This document shows, piece by piece, positions 1-11,479 of a stretch of 54,268 nucleotides of DNA (within the stretch, counting starts at the first letter, position 1; every line of letters starts with the position of its first letter). The notes under the pieces are model-generated. The model was not told where the DNA came from. It did not search any database and saw nothing but the letters and a program-made list of their open reading frames with translations. Made by a program: the position numbers and the translations under genes. The stretch is from Neocallimastix lanati (nom. inval.) (lineage: Eukaryota > Neocallimastigomycota > Neocallimastigomycetes > Neocallimastigales > Neocallimastigaceae), in assembly GCA_016946835.1 (NCBI GenBank), contig JACVTC010000297.1, positions 1 through 54,268 on the forward strand, given 5' to 3'.

Positions 1-700
1 AAATCACATTAAATTATCTAAATTTTAAATAATTCATTTTCTTACTAAAATTATAAATACTTTAAATTAATGTAAAAATATAAATAATTGTAAATATTTT
101 TTTAATTATTTTTCGTTGTTAATAAATTATTAAATTATTAAAATATAAATAATAATTAAAATAAAATAAAATAAAATAAAATAGATAATTTACTCAAATA
201 ATAATTAATAAAGATTAATAATAAATAATTATTTAACATTATAATTAAAAAGATATAAAATAAATAGCTTAAATAAATTTATAAATATTAGCAATAATTT
301 AGGATAGTTTAGAATAGATTAATTCTTAAAATAAATTATTCTATAAAATTATTATAATAAATAATTAGTAATTAATAAAACTTTTATTATAAACTTGGTT
401 ATAATAATTCTGTATATAATAAAATATAAAAATTGATAATACATTTAATGTGGAATTAAATAATTACTAATTTAGTAAATAAAAATAGTTTATAATTATA
501 GATTAATTATTAAACTTAAATATTTATAATAATAATAAATGATATCAATAAATAATAAATAATAATAAATAATAAATAATAATTAATTTTTGATAGGAAA
601 TTAACTGTTAAAGGACTTCAATTAAATTTATAAAGATTAGGTCGGAAATTTAACAATACTTGTTAAGATTATATTTGGTTTTAATATAACTTGGTTGGAA
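1..700. repeat. Dispersed repeat copy 0 (left-truncated by window)
   Basis: No gene. The stretch matches, with divergence and internal deletions, the repeats at about 12900-13560 and 24020-24420. Shared landmarks include a 'taggatagtttagaat' segment, runs of ATA/TAA units, and a 'gataggaaatta' motif near 592. In the other two copies this repeat lies downstream of a tRNA-Trp gene and a LINE tail. Here the left part is outside the window. Confidence 0.6.
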
Positions 701-1076
701 TGCTATAAACTAATAACTTCCTTATAATAATTAAATTTTATATTATCTGTGTTCTTATAGAATTTTATTATATTTTTATTTTATTATTTTATTTGATTTT
801 ATTTAATAATATTTTTTAATGAATGAAGTTATCAGATTATTAAAATATTAATAATCTTACGAAGATTATTTAAAACAATTAATTCACTATTCTTTTATAC
901 ATAAAAAATAAACAATTAAAAAGTTATATAATAATAAATAAAATAATAAACAATAGTTTAAAAAGTTAGATAATAATAAATAAAAAATAAACAATTAATT
1001 ATAGTTTAAAAAGTATTAATTATATTCAACAATTTTATTATTATTATTATTATTTAATAATAATAAATAATATATA
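701..1076. other. A+T-rich gene-free spacer
   Basis: No open frame of interest and no RNA gene. It holds short A/T-rich direct repeats such as 'aataaacaattaaaaagtta' near 908-1010, and nothing else I can interpret. Confidence 0.5.
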
Positions 1077-1290
1077 TTGTAAAAGGATTTTGAGGCGTAT
1101 GATCATACTAAATAATGATTAATTTATTATGGTAATGAGGCTTATATAGCTCATCGAGTTATATCCTTTACAATACTACTTTTAGTAGAATTTCTAAATT
1201 AAACTAATTGTTGCTTTTCTCTATTTTTTGACAAACGATTCTATTATCTTAATTTGAAGTTATTACTTCAAAAGTGATAATAGATGTATC
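1077..1290. other. Candidate structured RNA/DNA pocket
   Basis: Two foldable domains occur in a locally less A+T-rich patch. The first is closed by 1077-1088 pairing with 1163-1173. It encloses the palindrome GTATGATCATAC (1097-1108) and a hairpin ATGAG/CTCAT (1135-1139/1150-1154), forming a three-way junction. The second is a long hairpin: 1240-1248 with 1276-1284 (9 bp), then 1253-1260 with 1265-1272 (8 bp), with a TATT loop. No protein frame and no known RNA family recognised. It could be part of an unrecognised retroelement leader. Confidence 0.35.
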
Positions 1291-1423
1291 AAGTTTGATT
1301 TAATATAAAATTTAATATAAATGAATTTGTTTTATTATTATTAATAATTAAGTTATTATTATTCTAGCTTAACACTGAATTGTTATTAGTTTTTCAAAAT
1401 TATACATTTCTTTTGTGTTTAGT

Positions 1424-1640
1424 ATTAATTTTTATTATTATTTATTAATTTTTATTATTATTTATTAATTTTTATTATTATTATTAATTTATTATTTTAT
1501 TAATTTTATTATTATTTATTAATTTTTATTATTATTTATTAATTTTTATTATTATTTATTAATTTTTATTATTATTTATTAATTTTTATTATTATTTATT
1601 AATTTTTATTATTATTTATTAATTTTTATTATTATTTATT
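1424..1640. repeat. 20-bp tandem array
   Basis: About ten copies of a 20-bp A/T unit (taatttttattattatttat), slightly irregular near 1480-1510. Low-complexity minisatellite, no coding content. Confidence 0.85.
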
Positions 1641-2113
1641 AAAATAATATTTGGTTATTATTTTTTTTTTATTACATTTATAATATCAACGAGAAATTAA
1701 TTTTATAAAATATTTACAAGTATTTATATTTTTACAATAATTTAAAGTATTTACAAATTTTAATAATAAAACAATTAAGAATAATTATATTTATAAAAAT
1801 AAACAAATAAACAATAAATACAAGAATTATTATAAACAAAGAATTCAAAATAATAAAAAAAAAAGAGAAAATTGTTTACAAACTATTTACTTTTAATTAA
1901 AAAGAGAAATTAATTAACATTAGTATTTTATTATTTTAAAAATTAAAATAGAATTAAAGTATAATTTCGAGTTTTAGATTTTAATTAAAATAATTTTTTT
2001 TTATTATGATTTTAATTTCAAATTTTAATTTATAAATTTGTTTCTGAATAGGTTAGATATTATTCAAGCTTTTATAATAATTTTATGTTTAAGAATTCCA
2101 ATCTGTATCATTT
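1641..2113. other. A+T-rich gene-free spacer before solo LTR
   Basis: No gene found. The last bases (2105-2110) read GTATCA, a motif also next to four other LTR insertions in this window. Confidence 0.5.
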
Positions 2114-2623
2114 TGTTGAGGTTCATATTGTAAAAGGAGTGTGAACATTAAATAAATATATAAATTAACTAACTACTAAATTACGCTAAAAGAAATTATT
2201 ACTACACATTAAAATTTTATTTAAAGAATTATTATTAAAAATATTTATTATTTATAAATTATATAATTATTTTATTGTTAAAAATAACTTTATTAATATT
2301 AATATTTATTTTAATAACAATATGGGAAACTTTTCAATTATTACTATTCCTAATTCATTTTTACTACTATTTCTAATACTTTTCTCAGAAAGTCCCCCTC
2401 ATTAAAAAATATGGATTATATATATTTTTATATAATTTAATTACATTATTAAATCCAATCATATAAATTAATTAATTACATAAATTAATATTTAAAATTA
2501 TAAAATATAATTAATATGAAAATTATTAATATAGAATATAAGAAAATTATTAATAGTAAAGATTTATATAATTAATTATCAAGAATTTAATTAAAAATAT
2601 CATTATTATTTCATTCTTTATCA
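2114..2623. mobile_element. Solo LTR, 531-bp family (diverged copy)
   Basis: It starts TGTTGAGGTTCAT and ends TTTATCA, and is collinear with the two identical 531-bp LTRs at 9070 and 11480, but is shorter (510 bp) and diverged. Flanking ATTT (2110-2113 and 2624-2627) is a candidate 4-bp target-site duplication; the complete element of this family also shows a 4-bp duplication. In this base composition a 4-bp match alone is weak evidence. No internal region or partner LTR is adjacent, so a solo LTR is the simplest reading. Confidence 0.75.
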
Positions 2624-2769
2624 ATTTTTTGATAAATTTTAGAATTAATTTTATTAATTAAATAGTTAATAAAATACATGTAATAAAAAGAAAAAAAAAA
2701 AAAAAAGATAAAAAAAATAAACAAAACGAAAAAAAACACAAATAAAATAAAATAAAATAATAGTATAAA
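2624..2769. other. A-rich spacer
   Basis: A-rich tract with AAAAT-type repeats between the solo LTR and the LINE remnant; no coding signal. Confidence 0.5.
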
Positions 2770-4048
2770 ATATTCTAGTTTTATTTAATTAATATCTGTA
2801 AGACTTCACAAAAGCATTATTATACTGAAGTATAATAATTAATTTTGACTTCACAATGTAAATCATAATTTTAAGATACGAAATTATGATTTTCATTGGT
2901 TGAGCTAGCCCTGCGGCCTGTCTTACTATTTCTTCAGCATTGACGCTCTTGGTAGTAGTAGTACGATTCTATTTGAACCTATTGAACAAAGACCATTGCT
3001 GGCTAATAGCAATAGGTATAATCGATTGAAGAAGAGCCGCAGTAACCACCAAGAATGGAGTATCAGAATAAGCACCTGATTTCATCTGGCACTTAAATAG
3101 ATCCTTCCATTCCCTTGTACTGTTATTAATACTTCAACCTCCAAGAAGGAAATTAAACACTTTTTCACACACACTAGAATCAACATACACATTATTTTCA
3201 ATACTATTACTAACATTACTAATAATACTATTACCAATATTACTATAACTATTATTACTATTACTATTATTACTATTTCTATTATTACTATTACTATTAT
3301 TACTATTACTATTATTACTATTGCTATTATCATTATTACTATTAACAATATCATTTGTTAGGTTGCCACGGTTAAAAGCATTATATAAAAATAAAATTTT
3401 ATTATTAACTTTACTACGAATATGATTGAAAAATTGTCAATCAATTAATCAATGCCTTATCCATTGTTTATTACTTTTACAACAGGGACAAAAATTAGGA
3501 CACATTTGATCTATTATTTTTTCAGCTTTAGAAATTCTAGCATCTAATCTATATCCGCTTCGTGTTCTCAATAGCCAATAGAAACCATATGAAAGATAAG
3601 GATATTCATAACAAAGTTTTATAAAATTTGATGTTTCTTCGAATCTGTTTTTGTCATAAAATTCAGCTTTAATAGAATTGATTTTCATATCTCTTTTCCA
3701 ATAAAAATCCTTGATTTTATTATCGTTATTACCTCTTTTCTTTAGTTTACGTTTAAGAGTTCTACTTTCTTTCGTCCATGTATATTTTCTAGATTTTGGA
3801 ATATTATTAACTAAAAAGGAAATAATACAATTCGAATCTTTCCATTTATCAAAACATTTAACTTGAGACAAAGCACAATTAGCTGACAATGGAGGAATAT
3901 CTAAATCTTTTGAAATAGAATATACATTAATAAAAGATTTGGCTTTTTGTAAACCTGCAATCCATCTTAATCCCTTATTAATTAATTTCTGAGTATTATT
4001 TGTTCTCGCTTTATTTAAACCAAGTAAAGGTACAAAGTAAGAGATTTA
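2770..4048 (-). pseudogene. LINE ORF2 C-terminal remnant, broken
   Basis: Reading down the minus strand from about 4046, a nearly continuous frame starts near FVPLLGLNKARTNN, runs through RWIAGLQKAKSF and IPPLSANCALSQVKCF, then IPKSRKYTWTKESRT, and reaches a Cys-rich knuckle (CPNFCPCC, about 3460-3480). After one stop it continues into an Asn/Ser repeat, then a segment with FLVVTAALLQSIIPIA (about 2990-3030). The post-RT conserved region followed by a Cys/His knuckle is characteristic of non-LTR retrotransposon ORF2 proteins. The RT and endonuclease parts are missing from this piece. Stops and a frame change make it inactive. Related knuckle segments follow each tRNA-Trp gene in this window. 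Confidence 0.7.
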
Positions 4049-4483
4049 AACATGTATTTATATAAAATAATTAATCATTAAAATATTAATTATTAATATG
4101 AATATGTATTAATATTAATATAAGTTTGATATTGATAATATAAAATAAGATAATAATATAAATATTTAATATATATAAAATATAAGAATCTAATATTGCT
4201 AAATATTATATTTTATAATTAAAATATAATATATAAAGATTTTAATAATAAATTAATATAAAAATTAATTTAATATGACAATCACGTGTTTACATTATTT
4301 AATATATAATAATTTCAATATGTCAATAATATTTAGACAATTAGTTGGCCTAGACTATTTCCTAAATATTTTAATAAAGTTAATTTAATAATAATTATTA
4401 TATTATTATTTATTAATATTGAAATTCAAATAACTGAATTATTGAAATTGAAATTGAATTAAAATTCAGTTATTTTCTTAACA
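4049..4483 (-). mobile_element. Decayed LTR inserted in the LINE remnant
   Basis: The stretch interrupts the LINE frame: coding resumes on the far side, 4484-4590. Its right end, with repeated 'gaaattgaaatt' and TTAACA, resembles the ends of the LTRs at 14853-15567 and 26040-26777 in reverse orientation. No clean target duplication remains. The left border is approximate. Confidence 0.45.
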
Positions 4484-4595
4484 ATATCTGGTGGAGATGC
4501 ATGTTTTCTGGTAATTCCAACCGATAATTCATTCATTTTGTTACGGTTTGTAACAATTTTTGGATTATAATATTTTAACACTTCAATGAATTAAA
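4484..4595 (-). pseudogene. LINE ORF2 fragment upstream of the inserted LTR
   Basis: The minus-strand frame reads FIEVLKYYNPKIV, then NKMNELSVGITRKHASPPDI. Its end joins in frame, across the inserted LTR, to the LINE remnant at 2770-4048. I infer that this is the preceding part of the same truncated ORF2. No RT catalytic motif is visible upstream of it. Confidence 0.5.
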
Positions 4596-5367
4596 TAAAT
4601 AAATAAATATTTGTTTTAAATAATTTTTATTAAAATTATTTCAATTAAAAAAATTAAAAAAAAATGCTTTATTAATTCCTATCTTCCTAAAAATTTATTT
4701 TAGAATTACATGTATTTATATTTTTCTTTACATTTAAAATTTGTTAAGCCTATCTAAAATATTTTCTAAATATTTCTAACTAATTACTAAAATAATGTTT
4801 TAAATTGATTTTAAATTATTAATATAATTATTATTTATTTCTAATAAATAATAGTTATATATTATTTAATTATAAAATATTTATTATTATTTAAAATTAA
4901 TAATATATATAAAAGAAAAATATAAAATTTATACAGAATTTTTAAGTGTGGTTTAGTAAGTTTTTAGTATTTAAAAATTACCAAAAAAAAAATATGTTTA
5001 AATTATAAATATAAAATTTAGTAATTAATTGAATTGATTTTTAGAAATTATAATAAATAATATATTTTAGAAAATATAAAATATTAATAATATTGATATA
5101 ACTATATAATTAATATTAATAATAAAGTGATATTGATAATATATTGATATTAATAAAATAATTGAATATTAATAATAATTTTTCATCTTTAATTTGATAT
5201 TAATAATATATAAAAATTTAATAATAAAATATTAATAATAAAATTTAATCATAGAATATAGGAAAGTTCCAAAGTATTGAAGAATAAAATAATTTATTTA
5301 AGTGGTTAGGTAAGAAAATACAATTCTAACTAAAATAATAAGATTATTTGTTCATTCTTTATTATTC
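4596..5367. other. A+T-rich gene-free stretch
   Basis: No gene, RNA or clear repeat recognised. Short A/T repeats only. It ends with TATTC (5363-5367), the left target duplication of the next solo LTR. Confidence 0.5.
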
Positions 5368-6096
5368 TGTAATAATCTATTTATAATATACTAACTATAA
5401 CTAGATTATTAATATTTTAAGATATAAAAATTTATACTTAAAGTCTTTTTGTTTATATCAATATTTAGTGTTTATAATAAACTCTATATAAAGTTATATA
5501 GAGTTTATTATAAACACTAAATATTGATATAAACAAAAAGACTTTATTTCTTTTAATTTATTATATAGCATTATATAATAATAACTCTAATTTCTTTAAT
5601 CAAAGAAATTTGAGTTCTTTTATACTTTTTTATTTATAATTATTTTAATAGATGAAATTATTAAATAGATGTAATTATTAAATAAATAAAATAGATAAGA
5701 TAAAGTTAACAAATCAAATAAAGGTATCTAATCTTAACAAATTGATATTCAGGAAAAGATTAGTAGAAAAACCTGAATAACTTCGATTAATATTCTAATA
5801 TATTAATCATCGTATTAATTAATAAAAACCCAATCATAATAATATTAGGGAAAAAATTAATTAACCGATTACTAAAATTTTATAAATTATCAACTAATTG
5901 AAATAATAAAATATAAATAATATTTTTAAGTAATTAATACCTTACAACAAATTTGTTTACATTATTTTTTAATATATTAATTTGGATAAATTAATATATT
6001 TTTTACATGTTAATAAATATTGAAATATAAATGAAATATAAATTAATTAAATAAGAAGATAGATTATTTTATAAGAAATAAATCTATATTCTTACA
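5368..6096 (-). mobile_element. Solo Gypsy-family LTR, minus orientation
   Basis: It is diverged but collinear with the reverse complement of the 896-bp Gypsy LTR at 16213. It begins TGTAATAAT, ends TTCTTACA and is 729 bp long. Perfect 5-bp flanking duplications TATTC occur at 5363-5367 and 6097-6101. The conserved LTR helices persist with compensatory changes (5746-5753/5772-5779 and 5785-5793/5800-5808). It also carries a long palindrome at 5439-5546. No internal coding region, hence solo. Confidence 0.85.
5439..5546. repeat. 108-bp near-perfect palindrome
   Basis: The 53-bp arms 5439-5491 and 5494-5546 are reverse complements around a central AG. This looks like a recent inverted duplication of the LTR segment containing TTTATTATAAAC, since other members of the LTR family carry only one arm. 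It would form a very stable RNA hairpin or a cruciform. Confidence 0.9.
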
Positions 6097-6101
6097 TATT
6101 C

Positions 6102-6571
6102 TTGATACGATATTTTTATAATCGTATACTTTTATGGGACTAGCAATATTTTATTTGAGGAAAATTAATATATTCTAATAAAACAATTAATAATTTTAAC
6201 ACAATAATTATATTAAATAAAACTTAAATATTTTATTATTATTTATTTAATACTTTATTTATAATTATTTAAATTTTACATTAATTACATTTTTAACATT
6301 ACTTTTATTATTTTATTTTACTAATTATTACTAACTAAAAATCTCAATTAAGGCCTCTCTCTAAGACCTTTTATTTATATTTATTTTCTCTATCTCTAAA
6401 ATATTATTATTATTTTTTTTTTAATAATTCTTATTTTAATTTATTTATTTTTAATTTTTTTTATTGTTTATTATTATTTTAAACTATATAATTTTTATTT
6501 TAACTTAAATTATATTTTATTATTTTTCTAAATTTATTAATTTTTATATTTATTTATTCATCCCGTATCAT
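6102..6571. other. A+T-rich spacer between two Gypsy solo LTRs
   Basis: No gene seen. It shares short blocks such as 'taatatattctaataaaa' with the sequence 5' of the full Gypsy element (about 15718), so it may be a further old repeat. It ends CCCGTATCAT, the left half of a palindromic insertion site. Confidence 0.4.
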
Positions 6572-7543
6572 TGTAAGAAATAATAATTATTTACTAATAA
6601 ATAATTATTATTTCTTAGTCTTTTTAATTATTGATAATAATTATAAATTTATTTAAATTATAATTAATTCATACATTGAGATATTATTATCAAATTTATT
6701 ATAATTGTAATTATTCATACACTTAAATAATATTAGAAATTTTATTTAAATAATTATTATATGTACACTTATTAATATTATTAATTTTATTTAGTTATTC
6801 ATTTAATTATCAAGTTAATGTAAACATTAGTTTTATTTATTTTTTACATTGTACATTTAAAAGAACAATTAATAAGTTTCTGTATTTTTTATAATTCTGT
6901 ATTCTAGTTTAAAGATAGTTTTATGTTAATAAGTTTAGATTAGATTTTAAAAATAATATTTAGAAAAATAGAATAATTTAGATCATTCCGGTTATTATTG
7001 ATTTTTCCTTTTATTTGATGATCTAAATTAAAATTTAGGAAATCGATATATTAAGGTTTTATCCAAATATAAAATAATATATTTGGTTTTACTTAATATA
7101 TACGATGATCGATATGAATAGAATATCGATCAAAAAACTTATCTAGTTTTTTCTTCTAATCTTTTTCTAGATAAGATATTTTTTAAGATTAGAAAACCCT
7201 TTTTATTTAACCTTATTTCCATAAAAAAATATAAATAAGGCTCTTGATTTCCCTTTAAGAAATCAAGAGTTATTATTATAAAAATATAGTTATAATAATA
7301 GCAATTTTATATTTTAAACTTTAATAAATTAATAAAACATTTTATTCAAAAACATATTTTTTAAACCAAATTTATCCAAATATTCCTTCTTTTACTTTTT
7401 GTGTTGTTATTATAATTAATTTTATAATAAACTCTTTTTTAGGTAAAATTTTTATTTTTATTTTATTTCTCAACTTAATGAATTAGTCATTAAGTTGAAG
7501 TTAATAATCATATTTAGTGATAGAACTTAGTATGATTATTACA
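6572..7543 (+). mobile_element. Solo Gypsy-family LTR, plus orientation
   Basis: It is 972 bp, TGTAAGAAA to ATTACA, and collinear with the 896-bp LTRs of the full Gypsy element. Perfect 5-bp target duplications ATCAT occur at 6567-6571 and 7544-7548. The terminal hairpin (6574-6617 region) and the internal helices 7107-7115/7123-7131 and 7138-7146/7167-7175 are kept. Without the insertion the site would read as a perfect 20-bp palindrome built on CCCGTATCA / TGATACGGG. Confidence 0.9.
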
Positions 7544-7549
7544 ATCATT

Positions 7550-9065
7550 TGATACGGGCTGGGGTTGAAACACTAAGATATTCAAAACAAAAAAAAAAAT
7601 AAATATTAACACATAACTATAAAAATAAATTTGGAAACAAGAAAAAAAAAATTAAATTTTAAAATATTCTTTATTTAAATTTAAAATTAAAATTATTTGT
7701 TCTCCGTATTAAAAAGAAAGAAATTTATTCTTCTTTTTATACTTTTATTTTAATACATTTTATTTATTATTAATATATTCTTTATAAAAAAAAACTATTA
7801 TAACTATTTTATTTTAATTTTTAACTATTATTTTAAATTATTTTTTAAAAAAAAAAAAAAATAACATTTATTAAATTAAAATATAAAAAATTAATTTGGA
7901 GCTTGTATCACGAAGAGCATTCCGGGCGGTAGCTTCTTCTTGATATTGTTATTCAGAGAGAGAATTATACATAATTGATATTTTCTGTATTTTAGATCAT
8001 TTTTATTATTGGAATTCTTCTGTATTTTAGTTTATTTTTATTTTAATAAAGATTTAATTTATTTTTAATTTTTGTTTTATTTTTAGTTTATTTCAAAGGT
8101 TTTAGAAAATATTATACAGAAACTTATAATTCTGTATTTTACATCAAATATTTATTGAAATAGGTTTTTATTATTCTTAATATAAAAATAAGAATTAGTA
8201 ATGATTTAAATATTATATAATTTTTAATAAGAATATTTAGTAATAATTTTTATTATATTTAATATTAATAAAATATTTAATAATTATTTTTATTAGATTT
8301 GATATTAATAAAAGATTTTAATAAGAATATTTAATAATAATTTTTATTATAAAAGATTTTAATAAGAATATTTAATAATAATTTTTATTATATTTGATAT
8401 TAATAAAAGATTTTAATAAGAATATTTAATAATAATTTTTATTATATTTGATATTAATAAAAGATTTTAATAAGAATATTTAATAATAATTTTTATTAGA
8501 TTTGATATTAATAAAAGAATTTTATAAGAATATTTAATAATAATTTTTATTATAAAAGATTTTAATAAGAATATTTAATAATAATTTTTATTATATTTAA
8601 TATTAATAAAAGATTTTTATTAGAATATTTAATAATTTTTATTATATTTGATATTAATAAAAGATTTTAATAAGAATATTTAATAATAATTTTTATTATA
8701 TTTAATATTAATAAAAGAATTTTATAAAAATATTTAGTAATAATTTTTATTATAAAAGATTTAATAAGAATATTTAATAATAATTTTTATTATATTTGAT
8801 ATTAATAAAAGATTTTAATAAGAATATTTAATAATAATTTTTATTATATTTAATATTAATAAAAGAAATTTATAAGAATATTTAATAATAATTTTTATTA
8901 TATTTAATATTAATAAAAGAAATTTATAAGAATATTTAATAATAATTTTTATTATATTTGATATTAATAAAAGATTTTAATAAGAATATTTAATAATAAT
9001 TTTATTTTATTATTATTAAGAGTATTTAATAGGAAATACAAGGTATTTAGTGACACCCCGTATCA
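7550..9065. mobile_element. Putative TIR-bounded element with minisatellite core
   Basis: The ends are TGATACGGGCTG and (reverse complement) TGATACGGGGTG, 11 of 12 bases matching. The outer 9 bp are identical and much richer in G+C than the surroundings. There is no transposase; at most a short minus-strand frame lies near 7915-7980. No convincing target duplication. I infer a non-autonomous DNA transposon or a fossil element boundary. Confidence 0.4.
8180..9010. repeat. Minisatellite of AATAAGAATATTTAATAATA units
   Basis: About a dozen imperfect copies of a unit of roughly 55-60 bp, with variants of the joiner (ATATTTGATATTAATAAAAG or ATAAAAG). It fills the right part of the TIR-bounded element. 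No coding content. Confidence 0.8.
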
Positions 9066-9069
9066 TATT

Positions 9070-9600
9070 TGTTGAGGTTCATATTAGAAAAGGAGTGTGA
9101 ACATTAAATAAATAGATAAATTAAATAACTATTAAATTACACTAAAAGAATTTATTATTACACATTATAAATTTTATTTAAAGAATTATTATTAAAAATA
9201 TTTATTATTTATAAATTATATAATTATTTTATTGTTAAAAATAACTTTATTAATATTAATATTTATTATTATAACAATATGGGAAACCTTTCAATTATTA
9301 TTACTATTTCATTATTACTACTATTTTTACTATTTCTTTCCTCAGAAAGGCCCCCTTCATAAAATAATATGGATAATACATATTTTATATTATTTAATTA
9401 CATTATTAAAACCAATCATATAAATTAATTAATTACATAAATTTAATATTTAAAATAATAAAATATAATTAATATATAAAAAAAATTATTATATAGAATA
9501 TAAGAAAATTATTAATAGTAAAGAATATAATAATATATTTTTATATAATAAATTATTAAAAATTTAATTAAAAATATCATTATTATTCTATTCTTTATCA
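9070..9600 (-). repeat. LTR, left copy (531 bp)
   Basis: TGTTGAGG to TTTATCA. The 63-codon open frame inside (9232-9423) also occurs in the other LTR. It is Leu/Ile/Phe/Tyr-rich from A+T composition and I do not consider it a gene. Confidence 0.9.
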
Positions 9601-9668
9601 TAATGCCCCCGCTAAAACTTTTGCTATACTATAGCAAAGGCAAATTTTCTTATATTATTAACTAAATA

Positions 9669-9717
<49 letters not shown>

Positions 9718-9945
9718 AACTATATAACTAAATAAAAATATAAATTTTTTTTTTTTATATATAATATTACCATTATTTCTTAAATTTAAAAATTTTTATA
9801 TATTTTAAAATATATTTTAATATATGTATTAATTGAAATATTTAAATTAAATAATTTAATTTATATATTACCATATATTAAAAATTCTTCATAATAATTT
9901 TTAAAAGTTCCAAAAATTTCAGGATCAACTTGGATTGTACCAAAA

Positions 9946-9991
<46 letters not shown>

Positions 9992-11071
9992 TCATATTCT
10001 TTCTTTCAATTCTTGTTATATTCTTCGTTAGATTCTATATCTTCGCGTGTTACTTCAACAATGAACTTTGAAACTTCTTTTTCTTCTTTCATTTAGATAC
10101 TAATCCTTTTTAATTTTTTTTTTTTTTTTATTTATTCATATAATAATTTCTTATTCCATTAATTTAAAATTATTATATAACATATTTTGAAGGTTATAAT
10201 GAATTCTCTAAATCAGTGATTTTAACATTATGTTTAAACTTTAATAATTCAATTTATGAAACTAATTGAAATTTCCATTTAAAATATCACTAATTTATTT
10301 TTATTATTATTTTTTTTTTTTTATTTTTAATTATTTTTTTAAATTACTACTTTTACCAAGTTTCAAAGATTCAATTTCACAATTTAATTTATTAATTTTC
10401 TTGGATTGTGAAGAATTGTTTCTTTTTTAATATTTTCCTTTTTCAATTATTGAATTGTTCTCTTCCTGAATTAAGAATATTTATGTTATCTTTATAGGGA
10501 TTTTTCTTACTAATATTTTCTTCTTTTTTTTTGTAATTTGAATAAAATTATCTTCTTCAAAAATAATTTTCTCTTTTTATTTTTCTATAATTTGAATAAT
10601 ATTATATTCTTCAAAAATATTTTTCTTTAATTCACTTTTTTAATTCACTTATTTTATCTTTCAATTCAGTTATGCTTTGCATTAATAATTCTTCGTTTAA
10701 GATAACATCTGGAACTTGTTCTTCTCATATTTTGTTTAATTCTTAAAATGCTTAATGTAATTATATAATTTATTAAATTCCACAACTGGAATTCTAATTA
10801 TTGATCATAAAAAAAAAATATAAAATTTATTATGTTCTAATAAATTTTCAATTAATGTAATTATATAAACACTAAATAATATAATAAATATTATTATTTC
10901 TTAAAAATATATTGTAAATTATTTTTTTTTTTCTATAATTTCTTCAAAATTTGTAATATTTTAAGTATTAATTTTATATTATAAACTAAATATAAATTAT
11001 TTTAAATTAAAATTTTAAAATTATTCAATGTTTATTATATTGGAACTACCGCAGTAAACCAATATATTGTT
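9601..11071. other. Internal region of non-autonomous LTR element, homopolymer-rich
   Basis: No gene. It contains two T-runs of about 40 bp (about 9670-9712 and 9949-9990) and T-rich DNA. Frames on both strands are interrupted. Confidence 0.6.
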
Positions 11072-11239
11072 AACTTTCTTCAAGTTCGAAAATCCTTTTT
11101 CGACACCCAAGAAAGTTTTTAAATAATTTTTATTTATTTATTCCTTCAAGTTCGGTACTCTCTGTCCGACACTTAAGGATTAAAAAAAAAATTATTATAC
11201 TTACCTTCAGGCTCAGCACTCTCTGGCTGACCACCTAAC
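11072..11239. other. Three tandem related hairpins
   Basis: Hairpin 1 is 11072-11118, with a 9-bp closing stem AACTTTCTT/AAGAAAGTT and an inner TCGAAAA/TTTTCGA stem. Hairpin 2 is about 11143-11178 (CCTT/AAGG outer, TCGG/CCGA inner). Hairpin 3 is about 11202-11238 (TCAGC/GCTGA inner). They share a CCTTCAAGTTCGG-like 5' arm and an ACTCTCTG loop in copies 2 and 3, with an A-T for G-C exchange that keeps pairing. They lie next to the LTR that would be 5' in minus orientation, i.e. in the leader of the element RNA. Confidence 0.5.
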
Positions 11240-11479
11240 TAAAAAAAAATATAATTATTAAATTGAATTCATTTTAAAATAATTCAATTTTTAACAATTC
11301 AATTTTAAATTTATATATATTATTTTTTACTTAAATTATTACTAAAATTTTATAATTAAATTTATAATTTCTTTGTATTATTATTATGATCATTTAATTT
11401 TATATTATATTATATTCTATTATTTTTCTTATCTATTCATCAATGTTTTCACACTCCCCGATATCTCCACCAATTTTTA

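Noticed and set aside
7550-7570. Degenerate tRNA 3' half (TTTCAACCCC on the minus strand)
   Set aside because: No matching T-stem, anticodon arm or acceptor partner is found.
9232-9423. 63-codon frame repeated exactly at 11642-11833
   Set aside because: It is within the two identical LTRs; the diverged solo LTR at 2114 does not keep it, and composition explains it.
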